Shown piece by piece: positions 1 through 8,006 of a DNA stretch of 64,000 nt. Origin of the DNA: Pseudomonas urmiensis (lineage in GTDB: Bacteria; Pseudomonadota; Gammaproteobacteria; Pseudomonadales; Pseudomonadaceae); assembly GCF_014268815.2 (NCBI RefSeq), contig NZ_JABWRE020000001.1:2857001-2921000 (forward strand). Direction: 5' to 3'. A program made the position numbers and the translations under genes. Within the stretch, counting starts at the first letter, position 1; every line of letters begins with the position of its first letter. The notes below the pieces were generated by a model. That model was not told the origin of the DNA. It searched no databases and saw only the letters and a list, made by a program, of their open reading frames with translations.

Positions 1-3000
1 AGAGCCTCCGAGGTGTCCTGCACCAGGGCCTCGGTGGTCCCTACCCGGCTGCTCAACTGCGTAACCGAGCTGCTGATCGCCTGATCGGCGTTCGCCCGCG
101 TCTGTGCCTCGGTGATAATCGCCGCCTCGTTGTCGCCGATCTTCGAATTGGCGTTCGTGATCTGGACGGTCAAGGCCTCATCCGCCGTTGCTCGAGCTGT
201 TACCTCCTGCTGCAGGCGCGCCTCAGTGCCATCAACCTTCGCCGACACAGTGGTGATTTGCGTGGCCAGCGCCTCGTCAGCGGTGATCCGGGCGTAGGCT
301 TCCTGCTCGAATCGTGCATTGAGGTCGTCACCGATCTGCGCCTCGACGGTATCGATGCGCCGGCTGAGGGCCATGTCTGCGCTGCTGAACGAGCTGTAAA
401 TCGACGAAGCCGTCGCCCTCACACCAGAGTCGCCAGCCTTCCACTCAGTGGCTCCCGCCATGCGGGGGAACACCTGGGTTTCCACGCCGATGATCCGCGT
501 GGCCATGGCTGCCAGTTGACCGTCCATCTCCTCTACGCTGGTCTCTACGCCGTCCAGGCGAATAGCCAGGGCGGTGACCATTTCGCCCAGCGAGGCGTAA
601 TCGCCGATGTACTCCCAGAACGCAGCATCGGTGACCGGGGTGCCGGCCGGTACATCTTGCTTGGCCCGGTACAGCTTGCCGTCGAGCTTGACCAGAGAGC
701 CAGCCAAGTAGGCCTGGCCTGCATCCCAATCCGGCGCGCCAACTACATCGGCCAGCTGGGCTTGTAGCGAGTCAATCTGGTTCTGCAGGGCGATATCGCC
801 GGCGCTCAGCCGCTCGTTAACCGACCCCGGACCCTCGCCACTGATTTTCTCAATCTCGCTGAGCAGGCTCTGGCCCAGATGACTCTCGGTGATCTTGCCA
901 GTGATGTAGTCGAGAATGGCATCGGCGTCCGCGCTGGACTGGCCGTAGATCCAGTCGGACCATGGACCAATGTTTCCGGTACGATCCACCAGACGACCAC
1001 GGAAGTAACGAACCACCGCGGCGGCCATCCCGCTGTGCAGGTAGGTCGGTGTCGGGTAGGCGAACTGGCCCAGCGCGACAGGGTTCTGCCCGGTGCTTTC
1101 TGAAGCCATCTGGATCTCGGTATAGGCCGTATCGCTGGTGCCTTCTGGAAAACCCCAGTTCAGACGAATACCCAGGATCTCCGAAATGGTATTGAGGTAG
1201 GCCAGCGCCGGCGGCACCCCCTCTTTCCCCTTTAGCTCAGTCAGCATCGACTCACGCCAGTTTGACGTAATGTCGAACGAACTGACCGCGCGCACGCGGG
1301 CCAGGTAAGCACCCGCGTAGATGCCCACCACATCGACGGATGCCGCCCCGATGCGCTGCAGACGTACCCAGTTGCCGTTGTCCTTGCGCCACTCCACGTC
1401 GTAGGACACGGCGCCTTCCACCGCAGGCCAGGCGATGGTCATGGTGCTGACCGCGATGCCTTGGGAAATGGCATGGGCCGAAGTCAGCGTTACGCTGGAC
1501 GGTGGTGGCACGGTGGTGATCGGGATCACGCTGATTGGGCGCTCTTCCAGCTTGGCACCGGTGTCGATCGCTGCGAACTTGCTCGGGTTGAACTCGAGCG
1601 CGGTGATCTCGTATTCACCCTCCTGAGTGCGGGTGGTCTTGAGCACCCGGAACAGCTGGATGGCCAGGTCGTCGTAGTCGATCGCCCATTGCAGTTGCGG
1701 TTCAGGTTGCACGCTGTAGGAAGTGGTCACTGTCACTGCCCGGCCATTCACCGACTGCACCGTACGCGCCTGGGCGGAGCCGTTCGGCAGGTTCAGGATC
1801 AATCGGTCGCCGGCCTTGATCGGCGTGTCGCGGTCCAGGGTAATCACCCGGCCGGCAGCCGCAGAGATCCGGCCACCATTCGGTCGACCAGCGACCAATT
1901 CATCAGCAACGGGGATCACGAAGCCCGGCAGCGGGATGCGGCCCTCCATACCGGTCTTAAAGGTAACAGTGCGGTCCTGGCTGTTGCTGAGCAGCGCCCA
2001 CTTGCCGCGGCGTTGGGCCTCGGACGCGCGGGTGCAGCCGATGGCTGAGATTTCGACCGGCCGGTCCCGGTACCGGCGCTGGAGCGCGTTGTCGGTAACC
2101 GGGATCACATCGGTATCATAATTGTTCGCCGGGTTGTCGTAGCTGACCAAGGCCCGGCTGTAGTGGGTGTTGCGTTCGGCACCGCCATAGACGAAGTCGC
2201 CATCAATGACGTTCGACCTGGTAAAGACGTAGTCGATGTCTTGCGCACGCGGCATATCCGCCTGCATGAACAGAGAGCCGTGAGCCCAGTACACCATGCC
2301 ACGGTAGATCGCCGACAGGTCACGCAGCAGCGTCCAGGCCTCAGCCCTACCCTGCAGGTTCATATCGCAGAGAAAGCGCGGCTCCACACCACCAACGCCG
2401 TTCGGCACCATTTGGTCGCAGTACTGGGCGATGCGGTACATCTCCCACTTGTCGACCATCCACGGCTTGATGCGCTTGCCCAGGCCGAAACGGTCTTCAA
2501 CGCACAGGCCGTAGGTCACGAACGCCGGGTTGTTGGTCCAGGCCTGCTTGAACGTGCCGTCCCATACCCCGGTGTAGGTACGGGTCACCGGATCGTAATT
2601 GCTCGGTACCGGCCAGCGCTTGGCTTTGCACTTCACAGTCACGGACGGGATGTTCTGGAACTGCTGGGCGTCGAACTCTATGTACAGCAGGGCGGTGTTC
2701 GGGTAGCGCAGCTTCTCGTCGATGATCTCGGTGTAGCCGGCGATCGTCATCGTGTCGGCTACGGTGCCGCTGTTCTGGTTCGGCGTGATCCGGCGGACGC
2801 GGAACATCCAGCCCGAGGTTGCCGCCGGCAGGTCCACGCTGACAGAGCGCTGGTAGCCGTTGGTGGTCTTGCCATTCACGGCGCCGCGGTTGGCCTCTAC
2901 ATAGGCGCCGCCATCGGTCGCGACGTCGATGGCGTACTCAATGCGGTAGCCGTTGGTGTTGCCGCTACTGTCCTGTTTGACCAGCCGTGGCCAACTGAAA

Positions 3001-3374
3001 CGAAGGCGCAGGCGCGACAGCTTGGTGTTGCTCAGAGCACGGGTGAACGGAGCATCGCTACGCAACTCGACGTTGACCGTGGTGTCGCTCTCGATCGCCG
3101 GAATACCCTTGATGTATTCCTGCTCGACAGTGCCGCGGCGCCACTCCCATTTCACGCCAGGAAAGTTCACGTTGCCGCTGGCGTCCATGATCGGCGTGTT
3201 GTCGAGATAGATATCGCGGTCGGTCGGCGTACCGTCAAACTCGCCCTCACCAACGGCCAGAAGAATACTGGCTATGTTGGTCGACTGTAGACTGTCCGGC
3301 GACTCAACTGGTGTTTTCGGCTTGCTGCTGCCGCCTTTTGCCCCGGCAATATCGAGCTGTTGTGCTGCGCCCAT
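1..3374 (-). CDS. J: Tail tip / host specificity protein J (partial, C-terminus off window)
   Basis: This is the large central tail-tip protein of a lambda-type siphophage, which recognises the receptor on the host cell. The frame stays open from ATG 3374 to the window edge, so at least 1,124 residues are visible and the C-terminus is missing. The N-terminal half reads like the J family, for example WEWRRGTVEQEYIKG and VEDRFGLGKRI near residue 290. The last ~100 visible residues are heptad-like repeats (TADEALTVQIT, ALATQITTVS), the coiled-coil part expected before a receptor-binding end. It follows gene I after a terminator-like hairpin, the usual K-I-J order. The receptor cannot be told. 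Confidence 0.92.
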   Translation of the reverse strand, partial: MGAAQQLDIAGAKGGSSKPKTPVESPDSLQSTNIASILLAVGEGEFDGTPTDRDIYLDNTPIMDASGNVNFPGVKWEWRRGTVEQEYIKGIPAIESDTTVNVELRSDAPFTRALSNTKLSRLRLRFSWPRLVKQDSSGNTNGYRIEYAIDVATDGGAYVEANRGAVNGKTTNGYQRSVSVDLPAATSGWMFRVRRITPNQNSGTVADTMTIAGYTEIIDEKLRYPNTALLYIEFDAQQFQNIPSVTVKCKAKRWPVPSNYDPVTRTYTGVWDGTFKQAWTNNPAFVTYGLCVEDRFGLGKRIKPWMVDKWEMYRIAQYCDQMVPNGVGGVEPRFLCDMNLQGRAEAWTLLRDLSAIYRGMVYWAHGSLFMQADMPRAQDIDYVFTRSNVIDGDFVYGGAERNTHYSRALVSYDNPANNYDTDVIPVTDNALQRRYRDRPVEISAIGCTRASEAQRRGKWALLSNSQDRTVTFKTGMEGRIPLPGFVIPVADELVAGRPNGGRISAAAGRVITLDRDTPIKAGDRLILNLPNGSAQARTVQSVNGRAVTVTTSYSVQPEPQLQWAIDYDDLAIQLFRVLKTTRTQEGEYEITALEFNPSKFAAIDTGAKLEERPISVIPITTVPPPSSVTLTSAHAISQGIAVSTMTIAWPAVEGAVSYDVEWRKDNGNWVRLQRIGAASVDVVGIYAGAYLARVRAVSSFDITSNWRESMLTELKGKEGVPPALAYLNTISEILGIRLNWGFPEGTSDTAYTEIQMASESTGQNPVALGQFAYPTPTYLHSGMAAAVVRYFRGRLVDRTGNIGPWSDWIYGQSSADADAILDYITGKITESHLGQSLLSEIEKISGEGPGSVNERLSAGDIALQNQIDSLQAQLADVVGAPDWDAGQAYLAGSLVKLDGKLYRAKQDVPAGTPVTDAAFWEYIGDYASLGEMVTALAIRLDGVETSVEEMDGQLAAMATRIIGVETQVFPRMAGATEWKAGDSGVRATASSIYSSFSSADMALSRRIDTVEAQIGDDLNARFEQEAYARITADEALATQITTVSAKVDGTEARLQQEVTARATADEALTVQITNANSKIGDNEAAIITEAQTRANADQAISSSVTQLSSRVGTTEALVQDTSEA

Positions 3375-3390
3375 GCTTTCCTCCGGGCAT

Positions 3391-3411
3391 AAAAAAACCG
3401 CCCCCAGGCGG
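3391..3411 (-). terminator. Rho-independent terminator between I and J
   Basis: On the minus strand a CCGCC/GGCGG stem with a G-rich loop is followed by seven T residues. It lies between the end of tail gene I and the start of J. Read-through would be needed for J unless it has its own promoter, so it may act as an attenuator relieved by Q-type antitermination. Confidence 0.6.
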
Positions 3412-3430
3412 CTTGTTCGCTGGTACGTTG

Positions 3431-4030
3431 CTACTTCTTGTCTTCGGCCCGAATCGACGCGGAGATCACCGCCCCACCCCATCGGCGCTCACCGATACAG
3501 ATCGGTACCGGGTTGCCGCTGGCGGTCGTGTTCTTGGCTGAGCCGAATGCATACGACGGTAAGTTTTCAGGGGCGGCGCTCTGGGATAGGCCCTTGGCTT
3601 GGGGGCTGAGCATCTGAATGACGCCGCCAGCGACCAAGCCAATACCTGCTCCGATGAGGGGCGCGCCAAATGGAGTGGCCGACAAGAACACACCCGCGAC
3701 GATCATGACGGCTCCCACGATTGTCTGCAGGATGCCGCCTCGCTTGCTGCCCACGACTATCGGCACAATTCGAATTTCTTGGCTTCCACCTCGCTCGAAG
3801 TCCTTCTGGCCGATGTTTTTGCCGTTACGGAAAATCGCGAACCGCATGCCTAGAGAGTCCAGTCTTTTCACCTCATCCTCGAAACCGGAAAGCGTTGCCC
3901 TCAACGCTGAGAACACCTCCGTTACGGTTCCGCTATCAATGAGACGCCGATGGGTTCGACCGAATCGTCGAAGAAGCGGGCCAGATAGCTTAATAGTGGT
4001 CATTCCAGCATTGGCGTATGCAGCGATCAT
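3431..4030 (-). CDS. I: Tail assembly protein I
   Basis: A 199-residue lambda gpI-family tail assembly protein. It opens with TTIKLSGPLLRRFG and has a glycine/alanine-rich hydrophobic centre (GAVMIVAGVFL and GAGIGLVAGGVIQML, about residues 106-145), both typical of this family. ATG 4030 is preceded by GGAG at a good distance; a second ATG at 4003 matches the more usual N-terminus. gpI works with gpK and gpL to assemble the tail tip and is thought to be absent from, or minor in, the mature virion. Here it is separated from K by a block of cargo genes at 4.05-6.13 kb, unlike lambda where K and I are adjacent. Confidence 0.85.
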   Translation of the reverse strand: MIAAYANAGMTTIKLSGPLLRRFGRTHRRLIDSGTVTEVFSALRATLSGFEDEVKRLDSLGMRFAIFRNGKNIGQKDFERGGSQEIRIVPIVVGSKRGGILQTIVGAVMIVAGVFLSATPFGAPLIGAGIGLVAGGVIQMLSPQAKGLSQSAAPENLPSYAFGSAKNTTASGNPVPICIGERRWGGAVISASIRAEDKK

Positions 4031-4047
4031 GCAAATTCTCCAGGCAA

Positions 4048-4069
4048 TAAAAAACCGCCCGAAGGCGGT
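4048..4069 (-). terminator. Rho-independent terminator after the lipoprotein gene
   Basis: Minus-strand GACCGCC-TTCG-GGCGGT stem-loop followed by TTTTTTATT, directly downstream of the lipoprotein stop codon at 4073. It isolates the lipoprotein transcript from tail gene I. Confidence 0.75.
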
Positions 4070-4072
4070 CAG

Positions 4073-4495
4073 TCAGTTGTAATCGATATAGGGTCCTATG
4101 TAGACACCGCTCATGTCTCCACTGATTCGGTACACGCTATCTTTTCCGGTTTCCACGTTTCCGGTAATAGATCGCACGGCCATTCCGCCACAGAGGCCAG
4201 AGCCGGCCAAGCCGATTCCGAGATTTGGTTGCCCAGGCGGCAGGTAGAAGCTGGCCCGCTGGCCAGGGCCGATTTTTGCGGACTTCTTCCCATCGATGTA
4301 CACCACGATGTCGCATCCAGAGCCTAGCGCTCCCGAATCGCGAACCACCGTCAACGATCCACTGTCAGCGCCCTCCTTCGACTGGAACGCATAGATCTCG
4401 TCCCTCGGCACAGGGTCAGCTTGTTGAACAGGTGTTGCGGAAGTCGCACACCCAGCCAGCAGCGCCAACCCCGCCGCCCCAATCAGAATTCGCAT
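4073..4495 (-). CDS. Putative prophage lipoprotein (moron)
   Basis: A 140-residue protein starting MRILIGAAGLALLAGCATSA: a short basic N-region, a hydrophobic core and a LAGC lipobox, so it should be a lipoprotein anchored by Cys16. The start at 4495 is chosen because it begins the signal peptide and has a strong GAGGAGG ribosome site; the longer frame to 4573 does not. The mature part has paired cysteines (GSGCDIV, GLCGGM) and is otherwise unknown to me. It has its own terminator and sits between tail genes K and I, a typical moron slot. Phage lipoproteins in such places often alter the infected cell surface or exclude other phages; that role is inferred here. Confidence 0.75.
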   Translation of the reverse strand: MRILIGAAGLALLAGCATSATPVQQADPVPRDEIYAFQSKEGADSGSLTVVRDSGALGSGCDIVVYIDGKKSAKIGPGQRASFYLPPGQPNLGIGLAGSGLCGGMAVRSITGNVETGKDSVYRISGDMSGVYIGPYIDYN

Positions 4496-4606
4496 GTGAT
4501 CCCTCCTCGTTGATGGCTGGAATCTACCACTATCCATAGAATGTGCCCAAGGCCGGCCAAACGCCGGGCCCATCCCGTTGGTAAATCGAAGCAGAGGGCA
4601 ATCAGA

Positions 4607-5167
4607 ATGCAGGTCACATGCTCAAAATTCGAAGCAGCCTCACGCCAGCTGGATGAAGCGATAGGACTGCTCCTAGCCGATCATGATCCACTGGCGGTTC
4701 GCACGCTCGCCGCGGCTGCCTTCGGCCTGTTTGCCGATCTGGTTGAACATTCGAGACCGGACAAGTCATGGCGGTCGCGCCTCATACAAGATTCCGGCCT
4801 GGATAAAAAGCAGGCATTGGCAGTGATACACAATGCCCAAAACTTCTTGAAGCACGCAGACCGAGACCCTCACTCACAGCTTTCTTTCGACGAAAGCGAG
4901 AACGAAGAACTGATCTTCATCGCCACCCTCGACTGCGGCGAACTGGGCGGCCCGTTGACCACGGCTATGCAAGCATTTCAGATTTGGTATCTAGCGCTGA
5001 ACCCAGGCAAGCTCGGTGCGGATCATGACCTAACCCTGAGAGCGAGTTCGGCGTTTCAGGATCTGCCCACCAAAACCCGTGAAGAGCAATTCGCTGCCGG
5101 ATTGGATTTTCTCCGCCTCATGCTCGAGAAGTACGGCAGAGGTTCATACAAGCCTCGAAGCAATTAG
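4607..5167 (+). CDS. Hypothetical alpha-helical protein with NFLKHADRD motif
   Basis: A 186-residue soluble protein on the opposite strand to the surrounding tail genes. ATG 4607 follows GAGGG; the frame extends further upstream without a better start. Helix-rich N-terminus (FEAASRQLDEAIGLLLA) and an internal NFLKHADRDP motif resemble a widespread family of uncharacterised ~190-residue bacterial proteins whose middle carries NFFKHADRD-like sequence. A HEPN-like helical fold is a guess from its helical character and the polar motif. Its orientation and position mark it as cargo (moron) rather than a structural gene, possibly expressed from the lysogen. Confidence 0.6.
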   Translation: MQVTCSKFEAASRQLDEAIGLLLADHDPLAVRTLAAAAFGLFADLVEHSRPDKSWRSRLIQDSGLDKKQALAVIHNAQNFLKHADRDPHSQLSFDESENEELIFIATLDCGELGGPLTTAMQAFQIWYLALNPGKLGADHDLTLRASSAFQDLPTKTREEQFAAGLDFLRLMLEKYGRGSYKPRSN

Positions 5168-5195
5168 CTATAGAGACGCAAGCCGGTGCCAGACG

Positions 5196-5222
5196 CAAAA
5201 AGCCCAGCGCGGGGCTGGGCTT
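5196..5222 (-). terminator. Rho-independent terminator
   Basis: Minus-strand AGCCCAGC/GCTGGGCT hairpin followed by TTTTTG, just downstream of the small membrane protein gene that ends at 5243. It may also slow plus-strand transcripts, although the plus side has only two T residues after the stem. Confidence 0.7.
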
Positions 5223-5242
5223 CCGGAATGGCACATCAAAGC

Positions 5243-5425
5243 TTAAAGAGCACGCAATTCCGTAAAAGCTTTGGCAATGCAGTATGGGATAACTGCGCAA
5301 GCCAACCCCATCGCAGCGGAGGCGGCTTCCTGCGGGGCGCTAGTTGCCATATGGATACCGCCATAACCGATTACCGCCCCAATCAATGACATGATGATGG
5401 TGACGATCCACATGAATTTGGCCAC
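5243..5425 (-). CDS. Small membrane protein
   Basis: A 60-residue protein with two hydrophobic segments (MWIVTIIMSLIGAVIGYGG and AAMGLACAVIPYCIA). GTG 5425 is chosen because AAGGAAG lies 8 bases upstream; ATG 5413 is the alternative. Short proteins of this pattern are common in Pseudomonas genomes and prophages. It has its own terminator and lies between two plus-strand genes, so it is an independent cargo unit within the tail gene block. Function unknown. Confidence 0.6.
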   Translation of the reverse strand: MAKFMWIVTIIMSLIGAVIGYGGIHMATSAPQEAASAAMGLACAVIPYCIAKAFTELRAL

Positions 5426-5667
5426 TTGTATACTTCCTTTGCTGTTTGGCCAAGGCAGTAGGCATTGGCGCTTTAAGGCGCCGAATCTAACTCTGGAGAA
5501 ATAGAGTGTCAATTTGCCACTGCTCCACCTAGCTGCTGATCAACCCTGGACGAAAAGCCAGTACGCGGCCGTGCCAAGAGCGTAGTAGCGTTGTGCATCC
5601 AACGAACCGCCCCGGTCCGTTGCCGGAAAGCCCATGGACTGGGGCATTGAAGACCTAGGAGGTCAAC

Positions 5668-5880
5668 ATGAGCGATGAGCAGTACGCCCAAAGCAAAAAA
5701 GACTGGATTTACACTTGGGGCGTGGTACGTGACGAGCCGGTAATCATGGTAGGCGCCTTTCGAACCAAGGCGGAAGCAGAAGCAAGAGCACGGACTATGG
5801 GTGAAGGCTACAAGGCCAGCTATATCTTCCATCTTCCTGGTACTGACGAATTCGTTGTAGAGGACGAGCCAAATAATTGA
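5668..5880 (+). CDS. Small hypothetical protein
   Basis: A 70-residue acidic protein with an excellent ribosome site (GGAGGT 8 bases before ATG). It contains WGVVRDEPVIMVGAFRTKAEAEARAR, a beta-beta-alpha pattern, and an acidic tail VVEDEPNN. No family is recognised. It lies on the plus strand inside the minus-strand tail operon and almost abuts the stop of the next minus-strand gene (convergent, 8 bp apart). Confidence 0.55.
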   Translation: MSDEQYAQSKKDWIYTWGVVRDEPVIMVGAFRTKAEAEARARTMGEGYKASYIFHLPGTDEFVVEDEPNN

Positions 5881-5888
5881 CCCCTAGG

Positions 5889-6125
5889 TCAGATCGCCGC
5901 AAAAGTGATCTGACCAACCTTGGTCAAAAGCTTGGCCGACAACCCAGGGCCGCCATCGTACTTCCGGTGGTAACCATCTCCACCAGGACCGATTTTTCCG
6001 GAAATTTTTATTCGGTCGATTTCAATGCCGCCATCAAGGATTGCGACTTCTGCGTGATCACCGACCATTGCGCCTTGGCGCACAGTGAACAGGTCACGGA
6101 TGGTAAGTACATAGCTCTGCTGCAT
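5889..6125 (-). CDS. Small hypothetical phage protein downstream of K
   Basis: A 78-residue protein starting MQQSYVLTIRDLFTVRQGAM after an AGGAGAA ribosome site 5 bases away; upstream frame extension is out of phase with any good start. It is mostly beta-rich with a glycine-rich middle (KISGKIGPGGDGYHRKYDG). It follows tail gene K by 25 bp in the same direction and so is cotranscribed with the tail genes. No family recognised. Confidence 0.6.
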   Translation of the reverse strand: MQQSYVLTIRDLFTVRQGAMVGDHAEVAILDGGIEIDRIKISGKIGPGGDGYHRKYDGGPGLSAKLLTKVGQITFAAI

Positions 6126-6150
6126 GTTCTTCTCCTGCGGCCTTGCCGCT

Positions 6151-6906
6151 TCACTTCGCGTCACGATGACGCAATACAAGGCGCGTTCGATCGAGCCATG
6201 GCCCGCCGAACACGATGATTTCTGATGGCCGGCCCAGCAGGTGGTGCAGCATGAAGGGCCCAGGGCCGAAGACCTCGGCATTCTCCTCCTGCAACTGGGC
6301 GTCGGCGCCCAGGTAGATGCCAGCGTGGTTCGGGTGTGCCGTACGCCCAACCGCCATCACGATCATGTCGCCACGCTGCGGCTGGCTGACCTGGTAGAAC
6401 CCGGCTGCCTCATAAGCCTGTTCGTACAGGCTTGGGCCTGCGGCCTGCTCCCACCATCCATCGTCCCGGGCATAGGCCGGGAACTCCAGCCCCCACTCTC
6501 GCTTGTACCAGTCTGCGCAGACCTGCCAGCAGTCCCAGGCGCCGTGCACGAATGGCCGAGCAAGCAGCGGTGTCTCGCCAGCGGGAGTGATAGTGCGCAG
6601 GTCTCCCTCCGGCCAGGACAGAATGTGCCAGGGCAAGCCTGTGGCCTCGCACATGGCAAGGTCACGCGGCGACGGCCGGCTGGTGGCGTCCGGGTGCGAG
6701 TGGACGATGCCCACTACCTCGCCCTGGTCCTCGGCCGCGGCGTACTGCTCGGCCGAGATCCGGAACTCTTCGCCAGGCTCGGCGGCAGTGTTGTCGCAGG
6801 GGATGTACCGCTGCGATCGGCCAGCAGCAATGATCAGCCCGCAGCACTCTCGCGGGTATTCAGCCGCGGCGTGCGTCTGCACGGCGGCGAGGATGTGTTT
6901 GCGCAT
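6151..6906 (-). CDS. K: Tail tip assembly protein K (JAMM + NlpC/P60)
   Basis: A 251-residue protein with two enzymatic domains, as in lambda gpK. Residues 1-110 are a JAMM/MPN metallopeptidase domain with Glu20 and the HSHPDATSRPSPRD motif (His69, His71, Ser79, Asp82). Residues 115-245 are an NlpC/P60 cysteine peptidase domain with GAWDCWQ (Cys126) and HPNHAG (His194). It is needed for tail-tip assembly and probably cleaves peptidoglycan or a tail protein during DNA entry. ATG 6906 overlaps the gene L region with a 2-bp gap, so translation is coupled. All catalytic residues appear present. Confidence 0.9.
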   Translation of the reverse strand: MRKHILAAVQTHAAAEYPRECCGLIIAAGRSQRYIPCDNTAAEPGEEFRISAEQYAAAEDQGEVVGIVHSHPDATSRPSPRDLAMCEATGLPWHILSWPEGDLRTITPAGETPLLARPFVHGAWDCWQVCADWYKREWGLEFPAYARDDGWWEQAAGPSLYEQAYEAAGFYQVSQPQRGDMIVMAVGRTAHPNHAGIYLGADAQLQEENAEVFGPGPFMLHHLLGRPSEIIVFGGPWLDRTRLVLRHRDAK

Positions 6907-6908
6907 GG

Positions 6909-7658
6909 TCAGCTCCGGGCGATCAGGGATACGGCTGGGAAGCCGCCGAAGGGTAGTTGGTTGCCCTGGCCCCAGCGGACGACGCAGCCAGAATCGAGGC
7001 AGCCGTTGCACTGGTCCTTAGCCGGGTTGTCAGTCGGGTTGCCGTCAAGGTCGAAGTACGGGCCGGTGTAGCCGCAATTGGGGCCACGGTAGCCGGCTGT
7101 CATCGCCCAGTGGCAAAGCTGGGTCATCTGCCGGCCAATCGTCTCACCGCCCACGTCGCCAGGGCTGGCCAGCTCCCACGCAACCGTGGTGCCGTTCTCG
7201 GAAACCTTCTGGTCGATGTACCAGACCTCGATCGCTTCCTCGGAGGGATCGGCCTCGAGGTTCCCATCAGGGAAGTTCGAGGCGTCCAAGTATCGCGCCA
7301 TGGTGTGGCGCATCGTCAGCTTGAACTCAAGCAGGTCATCGAACGCCAAGCACAGTGCCGTGATCCGCCCTTTGACGTTGCCCACCGACAGCGTGGGCCG
7401 CACTGCGGTACCGTCGGAGTTTGCCTCGATACCCTCGATCTGCATGGGCCAGGCGCCGTATTCATTGCCCTGCCACCAGATCGACTTGGCGGTTAGCTGG
7501 TCAGCATTGGCGCCGGCAGTCGCCAACTCCTGTGGCGTGTGCGGTATCGCATGCCCATGGAACCGCAGGATGTCGGCACCAAAGTCCGAGCCATCCAGCT
7601 CGAACAGCAGCACCTCGCTGCCGGGCTCCAGGGTCTGGATGTCCTTGATCAGTGACAT
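6909..7658 (-). CDS. L: Minor tail protein L
   Basis: A 249-residue lambda gpL-family tail-tip protein. The C-terminal ~90 residues hold five cysteines (QLCHW, NCGYTG, QCNGC, SGCVV), matching the region that binds an iron-sulfur cluster in lambda gpL. The N-terminal half is the hub-like domain joining the tail tube to J. It lies between M and K with only 9 and 2 bp between genes, the canonical M-L-K order. Confidence 0.9.
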   Translation of the reverse strand: MSLIKDIQTLEPGSEVLLFELDGSDFGADILRFHGHAIPHTPQELATAGANADQLTAKSIWWQGNEYGAWPMQIEGIEANSDGTAVRPTLSVGNVKGRITALCLAFDDLLEFKLTMRHTMARYLDASNFPDGNLEADPSEEAIEVWYIDQKVSENGTTVAWELASPGDVGGETIGRQMTQLCHWAMTAGYRGPNCGYTGPYFDLDGNPTDNPAKDQCNGCLDSGCVVRWGQGNQLPFGGFPAVSLIARS

Positions 7659-7667
7659 GCTTGTTCC

Positions 7668-8006
7668 TTATGGGTGGAAAGCCCGCTCGAAGGTAGCGGT
7701 GACCTTGAATCGGCCGCCGCCAACAGGGGTGGGTTTGGGGTCAGGGCAGGTGAACAGCCCAAGATCGCCGAGCGGCGTAGACCAGAGAAATGCCTTGGCA
7801 CCACCGTGCCGGTCGAAGAACTCCATGACCTTGCGGACTTGAGCCTTCGTTCCGGTTACGGTGACGGGGTAACTGTCCTCTTTATTGTTTGGCCCATCGC
7901 CCACCACCTGCCGGTAACCGCCACCGAATCGCGATTCGCGAACCCGGTAGTTGATGTCAGGCGTTTCGCCGCGCTCGGTCGGCCAGCGGAATGTTTCGAT
8001 CGCCAT
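7668..8006 (-). CDS. M: Minor tail protein M
   Basis: A 112-residue lambda gpM-family distal tail protein, recognised by ETFRWPTERG at the start, the SRFGGGYRQ motif and the FKVTATFERAF ending. ATG 8006 overlaps the tape measure stop by one base (TGATG) and follows AGGGAGA. It sits at the end of the tape measure and starts the tail-tip complex. Confidence 0.9.
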   Translation of the reverse strand: MAIETFRWPTERGETPDINYRVRESRFGGGYRQVVGDGPNNKEDSYPVTVTGTKAQVRKVMEFFDRHGGAKAFLWSTPLGDLGLFTCPDPKPTPVGGGRFKVTATFERAFHP

